Assembly (NCBI GenBank): GCA_009379845.1
Contig: WHSZ01000018.1
Coordinates: forward strand, 1-64,000
DNA from: Pseudonocardiaceae bacterium
GTDB lineage: Bacteria; Actinomycetota; Actinomycetes; Mycobacteriales; Pseudonocardiaceae
Length of the DNA stretch: 64,000 nt
Direction: 5' to 3'
Shown: positions 58,661-64,000 of the stretch, piece after piece
How the letters are laid out: each line of letters starts with the position of its first letter
Position numbering within the stretch: position 1 is the stretch's first letter
Position numbers and translations under genes: made by a program
The notes under the pieces: model-generated
The model's database searches: none
What the model saw: only the letters and a program-made list of their open reading frames with translations
Told to the model about the DNA's origin: nothing

Positions 58661-60055
58661 TCACCGCTGGCCGGACGGCTGGGCAGGGGGAGTTTCGTGC
58701 GGGGCTTCGTCGAACTCGGAAAGGTCGATCTTGGGAACGCTGCGAGTAAACAACCGTGTCATGTACAGCAGGTATCCGATGCCGATCGCGGCCCACGCAG
58801 CTCCGACGATGAAGGCCGTAGCAGACAGGCTGGTCCAGAGCCAGAACACGATGGCGGCGCCCACACCCGGCACGATGCCGTACTTTAAGACGGACATCCG
58901 GTCCTTGGTTCTGGTATCGATCAGATAGGTTTTGATGACCGCGAGGTTCACCATCACGTAGGCGAACAAGGCACCGAAGCTGAGGACTGACACCACGGTG
59001 GTCAGATCGACAACAAGCGCGACCGACGAGATCGCACCAAGGATGATGATCGCCGGCACTGGTGTGCGGAAACGTGGGTGCAAAGTTCCGAAGAACCGCT
59101 TGGAAAGCACGCCATCGCGGCCCATGGCAAACAGGATTCGTGCGCCGCTGGCTTGGGAGGACATGGCGGATCCGACACACCCGGCGACGTAGGCGGCGAT
59201 GAAGATCGTGTTGAATACGTCACCGCCCACGGTCCGGAACACGTCCGTGGCAGCCGTGTCGACGTTCGTAAAGTTGGTCCAGTCAGGATATGCGAGCTGT
59301 GAGAAGTAAACGGCGGTCGTCGCGACTATCCCGGCGATGACGACGGAGATCAGGATGGCGCGTGGCACGGTACGGCGGGGATTCTTGCTGTCTTCGGACA
59401 GAGCCGAGATGGCGTCGAACCCGAGAAAGGTGAAGCACAGGATAGCCGCACCGTCCAGGAGTCCGTCAAAGGGAAGCGTCTCGGAGTAGAACGGTGCCAT
59501 CAGCGAAGGGACGTCTTCTCCGGAGAGCAGACGCGTAGAAAGCACAATGAAGACAAGTATGAAGAGCGCCTGTGCCGTACACAGGGCGAGATTGACACTC
59601 GTGACGAGCTTGATCCCGATAACGTTGAGGACCGTTGTAGACACGATCGCCCCGGCGATCCAGACCCAGACGGGAACGCCCGGTAGGAGCTCACCCAGGT
59701 ACAGCCCGATAACCAAGTAGTTGACCAATGGCAGCAACATGTAGTCAGCCAGGATGGTCCAGCCGGAAACGAACCCGACCCGTTCACCGAATGCTCCCCG
59801 AGCATAGGAGTAGGCGGATCCGGCAAAGGGGATCAGCTTCGCCATCCTGCCGTAGCTGTAAGCCGTGAACAGGAGCGCTGTCATGATCACGATATATGCG
59901 AGGGGCAGATGACCCTTGGTCAGTTCGGTGCCGACGCCGTAGGTGGTAAAAACACCCAACGGAACCATGTAGGCGAGTGCGAAAAGCACCAGGGAGGGCA
60001 CGCCGAGCACACGTTTCATTCGCCGCTGCGACGGTGGCGACGCGCTGGTGGTCAT
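58661..60055 (-). CDS. APC-superfamily amino acid/amine permease
   Basis: A 464-residue transporter with 12 helices: VLGVPSLVLFALAYMVPLGVFTTYG, KLIPFAGSAYSYARGAFG (the family helix-2/3 motif), FLGFDAISALSEDSKNPRRTVPRAI and ARILFAMGRDGVLSKRFFGTLHPRFRTP. It imports amino acids, polyamines or related amines. ATG 60055 overlaps the NCS1 permease stop by four bases. A second APC permease gene enters at the right edge (63362). Confidence 0.93.
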   Translation of the reverse strand: MTTSASPPSQRRMKRVLGVPSLVLFALAYMVPLGVFTTYGVGTELTKGHLPLAYIVIMTALLFTAYSYGRMAKLIPFAGSAYSYARGAFGERVGFVSGWTILADYMLLPLVNYLVIGLYLGELLPGVPVWVWIAGAIVSTTVLNVIGIKLVTSVNLALCTAQALFILVFIVLSTRLLSGEDVPSLMAPFYSETLPFDGLLDGAAILCFTFLGFDAISALSEDSKNPRRTVPRAILISVVIAGIVATTAVYFSQLAYPDWTNFTNVDTAATDVFRTVGGDVFNTIFIAAYVAGCVGSAMSSQASGARILFAMGRDGVLSKRFFGTLHPRFRTPVPAIIILGAISSVALVVDLTTVVSVLSFGALFAYVMVNLAVIKTYLIDTRTKDRMSVLKYGIVPGVGAAIVFWLWTSLSATAFIVGAAWAAIGIGYLLYMTRLFTRSVPKIDLSEFDEAPHETPPAQPSGQR

Positions 60056-61503
60056 CGGTTCCTCCGCTGTTCCTTGAGATCCTCGTCGGGAGCACTTACC
60101 CGCGTGGAGCTTCGAATGTTCAGGATGTAGTAGGTGAGCGCTGACACGACGCCACTCGCTAGCCACGACAGATCGACGCCACCGAGCGCTTCCGCTATCG
60201 GCCCTTTGAAGGCTGGCAGCCCGCCGTACATCAGAAGCCACCCCGATACGAGTCCGGCGAAGAAAGAGACGAACGCGGTGAAGTCGATGGACCTTGTGGC
60301 GCCATGACGTACAGGTACGAAAAGCGCCTTAGTATCGACTCGTCCTCGGGCGATTCGGAAGTAGTACACCAGCGTCGTCCCTGCCCACGCCGCGACCCAG
60401 ACAGCCGCAGCGGATAGCCAGGTGGTGATGGTGCTCGCGTACTCGCTGAAGAACACGAAGAGCGTGGCGATCACCATGGCGACAGACGCCGCGATGATAC
60501 TCAGCGCACGTCTGCCAAGCTTGATGTCGAGCGCCTGGGCCGTTACCGAGAAACTGTAGATATTGAAGCTGTTCTTGGCGAGTGGACCGTGGATCACCAG
60601 AAGCAGGACAGGGATTGCCAAAACACCATAGTTTTCGACAATGAGCATTCCGGGGTCGGACCCTGGATGCGAGGCGGCGAGCGTAGCTCCCAAAAGCCCC
60701 AGCCACAGCACGGGAATGATCTGTCCCATGATCGCGGTGAAGTACAAGCGTTTGGACGGCACCGTACGTGCCACAAACCGCGAGTAGTCCGCCGCGTAGG
60801 CGTAGAAGGTAACACCCCAGCCAAAGCCGATAGCCGTCATCACCGCTGACATCGCCGATATTCGCGCCGCGCCTTCCAGGCCGGCGCCGGAATAGGACCA
60901 ATCGACGCCGATGAAGCCCCAGGCCGTAACGGTCATGAGCAGCAGCACGGCCAGCGTCGGTGGTGTGGTCCACCGCTCGAAGATGGAGATGACCTTGAAC
61001 CCACCGAGGGCAATCCACAGCTGGAGCGCCATGAGGACGGCCGCGATGGCAATCCTGAGCGCGGTGTTCTCAGCCGACGGGTCGATGAAGCCAACCTCTC
61101 CGAAGAGCGTGACCAGAAGGTCTAGTACGACCCAGGTGTTGATGGCGCACCAACCAATCGTGACCGTGGCATGTACCGCGGTCGGAAGGTAGGCGCCGGC
61201 GCGGCCAAAAACCGCGCGGGACAGCACCATGGCGGTGACACCGGTGCGTTGTCCGATGAGGACGAACACGCCGAAGATCCCGGCGCCGAGGACGTTCCCA
61301 ACCGCGAGGACGAGAAACGCATCCCAGAGTCCCAGTCCGAGCGCTATGCCGAGTCCGCCGAGGATCCAGTTCACCGGGGCGAGGTTCACCGCTGCCCAGA
61401 TCCAGAACTGTCCGGACACATTTGTTGTGCGTGATGCGTCTGGGATCTCCTGAAGGCGTTCCTCAGTGGGGGTGATATGGGAGTCTTGGAGGGTCATGCG
61501 CAT
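60052..61503 (-). CDS. NCS1-family purine/cytosine-type permease
   Basis: A 483-residue NCS1 transporter, homologous to the one at 41504: GQFWIWAAVNLAPVNWILGG, YAADYSRFVARTVPSKRLYF in the middle, and GGVDLSWLASGVVSALTYYIL at the end. Two NCS1 permeases in adjacent catabolic runs suggest the same or a related N-heterocyclic substrate. It lies 76 bases downstream of the acetamidase gene, past a strong hairpin. Confidence 0.92.
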   Translation of the reverse strand: MRMTLQDSHITPTEERLQEIPDASRTTNVSGQFWIWAAVNLAPVNWILGGLGIALGLGLWDAFLVLAVGNVLGAGIFGVFVLIGQRTGVTAMVLSRAVFGRAGAYLPTAVHATVTIGWCAINTWVVLDLLVTLFGEVGFIDPSAENTALRIAIAAVLMALQLWIALGGFKVISIFERWTTPPTLAVLLLMTVTAWGFIGVDWSYSGAGLEGAARISAMSAVMTAIGFGWGVTFYAYAADYSRFVARTVPSKRLYFTAIMGQIIPVLWLGLLGATLAASHPGSDPGMLIVENYGVLAIPVLLLVIHGPLAKNSFNIYSFSVTAQALDIKLGRRALSIIAASVAMVIATLFVFFSEYASTITTWLSAAAVWVAAWAGTTLVYYFRIARGRVDTKALFVPVRHGATRSIDFTAFVSFFAGLVSGWLLMYGGLPAFKGPIAEALGGVDLSWLASGVVSALTYYILNIRSSTRVSAPDEDLKEQRRNR

Positions 61504-61569
61504 GCCGCCTTACGTCGTTCGGCTTGGCGGGGTCCTCGCCGAGGGTGACCTTGGATTCATCCGAGACCT

Positions 61570-61589
61570 GCCGGGCTGTTCAGCCCGGC
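61570..61589 (-). terminator. Hairpin at acetamidase stop codon
   Basis: GCCGGGCTG and CAGCCCGGC form a perfect 9-base stem with a 2-base loop, straddling the acetamidase stop (61580-61582). There is no T tract, and the operon continues 67 bases later. It may be a partial terminator or mRNA-stability element that lowers expression of downstream genes relative to the acetamidase. Confidence 0.5.
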
Positions 61590-62752
61590 AAGGTCCAATT
61601 TCCTGCCAGTCCACCGAGAACATCGAGCGGCAATACCGCACTTACGACAGGCGTGGGAGGGTTCACTATGACCGATACGCGGATATCAACCACGAGACTG
61701 GAGAGCCCGAGTGCTTCGGCACGGCTCATGTCGTGGACGTGAACGAGATACTCGACCATCTGAGTCAAGGCGTTTTGGGTCGCCAGGGTGACATTCTGGA
61801 ACGAGATTCGATCGTCGTCGTTGTATGCGAGGCCCGTTGTCATCAGGGTCGGTCCCCGGTGGCGGCCAGGGACTGGCTTGTCGATTTTGATAACAGGGAA
61901 TCGTGGCGTCCAGCGGAGTGACTTGGCCTTCATGACATGGCATCGCAGGAGTATCTTGGCGCGGGTCTCGATCGCCGTCCCGAAACTCTCGCCGTCGCCC
62001 TGTGCCATGTGGACATCCCCCAACGACAGTAGGGCTCCTGGGACGTCCACAGGTACGATGAAACGCGTACCGGCAGTCAGATCCTTGGTATCGAAGTTGC
62101 CGCCAGTCTCGCGCGCCGGGTTGGTTCGTAGTCCGGAGTTCACGACGTTCTCGGAGTCTGGATACGCGAATCGGTGCGATGGCTGCGGTGTTTCGCCGCC
62201 GTCCGCCACGACCTGGCGCTCTCTAGCGAGCATAGCCGCATGCCGTTCCGCGGATGGCGCGACTCCCAGCACGCCGATGAACGGATGCGCCGGAATCGAG
62301 GCTCCGGGAAGTTGCGATGAGGTCGCGAAGCCGTTTTCGAGATGCCACTTGAACCCGAACGGCGTCAACACGTGGTGCTGCATAACCCCACCACCGCCAG
62401 GAAATATGCTCGACCAGCCCCATTCGTCCGGGACGATGTCGACGATCTCTACTTCGAGTAGATCACCGATCTCCGCGCCATCGACATAGATCGGTCCCGT
62501 CAGTGGATGGATCAGATCGAGGTTGGTGCTGGCCTCCACGTCGAACTCACCCGGACCGAGGACCTGGGCGTCGCTCGCGTCTCGAACGTCTAACGCGATG
62601 AGCTCCCCAGGGGCCACATGAGCCAGCGGCGTGATGTCGGGATGCCATCTGTTGTGCCCGCCGTCTCGTGCCGTGTGCAGGGACTTTTCGGTATCCAAGC
62701 GGATCCATTGCTCGGTTGCGGCGGGCGGACGCCAGTCGTTGAATGAGTCCAT
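61580..62752 (-). CDS. Acetamidase/formamidase-family amidase
   Basis: A 390-residue FmdA/AmdA-family amidase: HNRWHPDITPLAHVAPGELIALDVRDA, ETGGNFDTKDLTAGTRFIVPVDVPGALLSLGDVHMAQGDGE (the signature), and the closing VNPPTPVVSAVLPLDVLGGL. It releases ammonia from formamide, acetamide or similar amides. ATG 62752. First gene of the eight-gene minus-strand operon; the right-edge operon stops only 73 bases upstream, so read-through is possible. Confidence 0.93.
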   Translation of the reverse strand: MDSFNDWRPPAATEQWIRLDTEKSLHTARDGGHNRWHPDITPLAHVAPGELIALDVRDASDAQVLGPGEFDVEASTNLDLIHPLTGPIYVDGAEIGDLLEVEIVDIVPDEWGWSSIFPGGGGVMQHHVLTPFGFKWHLENGFATSSQLPGASIPAHPFIGVLGVAPSAERHAAMLARERQVVADGGETPQPSHRFAYPDSENVVNSGLRTNPARETGGNFDTKDLTAGTRFIVPVDVPGALLSLGDVHMAQGDGESFGTAIETRAKILLRCHVMKAKSLRWTPRFPVIKIDKPVPGRHRGPTLMTTGLAYNDDDRISFQNVTLATQNALTQMVEYLVHVHDMSRAEALGLSSLVVDIRVSVIVNPPTPVVSAVLPLDVLGGLAGNWTLPG

Positions 62753-62825
62753 GCTCGTTCCTTAGGGGCCGGTTAATTCTTGGCTGGAAACAGGTTGATC
62801 TGCCGATCTTGAAGCGGTGGACTTT

Positions 62826-63365
62826 TCATCGCGGTTCTCCCGGGTGGTGGGTGAGCACGGTCGCCGTCTCGTGCAGCGCGTCGATGAGCGTCGCGGCCTC
62901 ACCACCGCGCAGCGTGATGCCGTATGTGATCGGCGGGAAGAAGACCCGCAGGTGGGCTCCGGCGTACGGCTCGATCTGCACCAGCCAGGTGCGGTTTTCC
63001 GCGTGCCATGTCGCGGAGAAGCTGGTGAGATCGACCGTCCTGACCAGCTTCGCCACGGCCGGGCCATGGAGCTCTGGCCCGATTCCCCCGCGTTCCCAGC
63101 CGGCGGTGCGTGACTTGTGAATCCGTAGCCGCAGCGTCACGTCATGGCCTGGCCCGGACATCGCGGGGACGACCGTGCTCACCCGTAGGTGCCGGATGCG
63201 GGCCAGCAACATCCGCTGCATACGGAACTCGGTGGCGAATCGCAGGGAATCGTGGGCCAGCACGACGCGGTCCGCGGTCCGGTCCACCACTTTGGCGCCC
63301 GCTTCGATGAACGGCCGTACCTGCGCGTCGAGCGGGCGGGCCGGCACCGCAGCCGGGGCGGTCAT
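62826..63365 (-). CDS. Hypothetical protein downstream of APC permease
   Basis: A 179-residue protein that I do not recognise. It is beta-rich with repeated basic segments (FRMQRMLLARIRHLRVST, LRLRIHKSRTAGWERGG) and a terminal helix. No signal peptide, transmembrane helix or catalytic motif is visible. Its ATG 63365 overlaps the APC permease stop (ATGA), so it is translated with that transporter; a role in handling or sensing the transported compound is possible but unsupported. A GTG further in could be an alternative start. Confidence 0.65.
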   Translation of the reverse strand: MTAPAAVPARPLDAQVRPFIEAGAKVVDRTADRVVLAHDSLRFATEFRMQRMLLARIRHLRVSTVVPAMSGPGHDVTLRLRIHKSRTAGWERGGIGPELHGPAVAKLVRTVDLTSFSATWHAENRTWLVQIEPYAGAHLRVFFPPITYGITLRGGEAATLIDALHETATVLTHHPGEPR

Positions 63366-64000
63366 CGCGCACCGGCCGGTTGCTCGTGGTCGGCGGTGTC
63401 CGGCAGCGGTGCCGGGGCGAAGAACGGCACGCGTTTGACGAGCTTCAACCAGACGAACGCGTACCCGAGGATCACGGCCGTGCAGAGCAGCGCTCCGAGC
63501 CAGATCGTCGTCCGCATCTCCGCGTCGGGGTGGATGCTCACGATCATCCACACGCAGGCGCCGATGCCGAGGATCTGTGGCACCGGGTACAGCGGAGTCC
63601 GGAAGCCACGTGGCGCCGAGGGGTACCGCACCCGCAGCACGATCACGTCCACCTGCGCGAGGATGTAAGAGGTCAGCCACATCACGGTGGCGACAAGGAT
63701 CAGCGTCAGCACCGCGTCGCTGTCGGCGAAGGTGAGCAGCGCGCCGACAATCAGTGCGGTCACCGCCAGCACCGACACCCACGGCGTGCGAAACCGGGGA
63801 TGCACCCAGGCGAACACCCGTGGCAACATGCCTTCGCGCGCCAAGCCGTAGAGCATGCGCGGCACGGCAGCCAGGATCGCCGAGACCGAGCTCGCCGCGG
63901 CCAGCACCGTCGCAGCGGTCATGACCAGCAGCCCGGCCTTGCCCCCGATTCCGTCGGCCACCAGCAAATGCGGCACGGTGGAGCTCGCCAGCTCGTCCAG
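63362..64000 (-). CDS. APC-superfamily permease, C-terminal part (runs off right edge)
   Basis: At least 212 residues of an APC transporter: VSAILAAVPRMLYGLAREGMLPRVFAWVHPRFRTPWVSVLAV, a conserved intracellular-loop motif, then four helices and a Pro-rich tail. The frame is open to the window edge and the N-terminal half is missing. It differs in sequence from the APC permease at 58661. With the downstream hypothetical gene it forms the end of another minus-strand operon. Confidence 0.88.
   Translation of the reverse strand: MDELASSTVPHLLVADGIGGKAGLLVMTAATVLAAASSVSAILAAVPRMLYGLAREGMLPRVFAWVHPRFRTPWVSVLAVTALIVGALLTFADSDAVLTLILVATVMWLTSYILAQVDVIVLRVRYPSAPRGFRTPLYPVPQILGIGACVWMIVSIHPDAEMRTTIWLGALLCTAVILGYAFVWLKLVKRVPFFAPAPLPDTADHEQPAGAR

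Noticed and set aside
1..64000. CRISPR arrays, tRNA or rRNA genes, riboswitches
   Set aside because: I saw no regularly spaced repeats, cloverleaf sequences or conserved riboswitch cores while reading; no scan could be run.

Overview
The window is GC-rich DNA in actinobacterial style: abundant GTG starts, dense genes, ATGA/GTGA stop-start overlaps, a 19-bp IdeR/DmdR-type iron box, an ECF41 sigma factor and a large WXG-motif protein. I read it as the chromosome of an actinomycete, probably Pseudonocardiaceae-like (inference). No rRNA, tRNA, CRISPR array or replication origin was recognised.

Layout. 0-4.1 kb: a minus-strand operon (GMC oxidoreductase, carotenoid/stilbene-cleaving oxygenase, ABC solute-binding lipoprotein) that runs off the left edge. 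4.4-9.4 kb: a broken AraC-type regulator with a RibD/DHFR-fold reductase, an O-methyltransferase with a divergent MerR regulator, and two genes with a WXG/type VII secretion flavour. 9.5-12.6 kb: a small graveyard. It holds a decayed amidohydrolase and an FAD oxidoreductase split by an IS110-family element, whose excision at a shared GTGAG restores the reading frame exactly. 12.6-20.6 kb: accessory regulators and enzymes (lipoprotein, ParB-like protein, second AraC plus DHFR-fold pair, HxlR plus MFS exporter, Fe/2OG oxygenase, ECF41 sigma with DoxX). 20.9-24.9 kb: imine-reductase relic, GNAT, desaturase with divergent TetR, glyoxalase-fold protein.

25.0-29.0 kb: an iron-box-controlled siderophore ABC importer with one frameshifted permease and a siderophore-interacting-protein relic. 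29.1-35.2 kb: a metal-homeostasis-like stretch (CaCA antiporter, ArsR sensor with an alpha5-type metal site, MFS, and a second FecBCD-like importer behind a Zur-like box). 35.3-39.5 kb: third DHFR-fold protein, BBE-type flavin oxidase (frameshifted), MocR and TetR regulators.

39.6-51.1 kb: a plus-strand catabolic run (YtcJ-like amidohydrolase; NCS1 permease, aldehyde dehydrogenase, GMC oxidase; flavin monooxygenase, RidA-like, DUF1028, M20 amidohydrolase, aspartase-like lyase). 51.1-53.2 kb: MBL-fold hydrolase and divergent N-carbamoylputrescine-amidase-like enzyme. 53.4-62.8 kb: a minus-strand operon of eight genes (acetamidase/formamidase, NCS1 permease, APC permease, cupin, aldehyde dehydrogenase, flavin amine oxidase, UbiD, UbiX). 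A second APC permease gene enters from the right edge. Together the two runs look like uptake, oxidation, deamination, decarboxylation and amide hydrolysis of one or more nitrogenous (perhaps heterocyclic or aromatic) compounds. I cannot name the substrate.

At least eight frame breaks in the window are each explained by one base gained or lost in a 2-4 base G or C run. Some 'pseudogenes' here may therefore be consensus errors.
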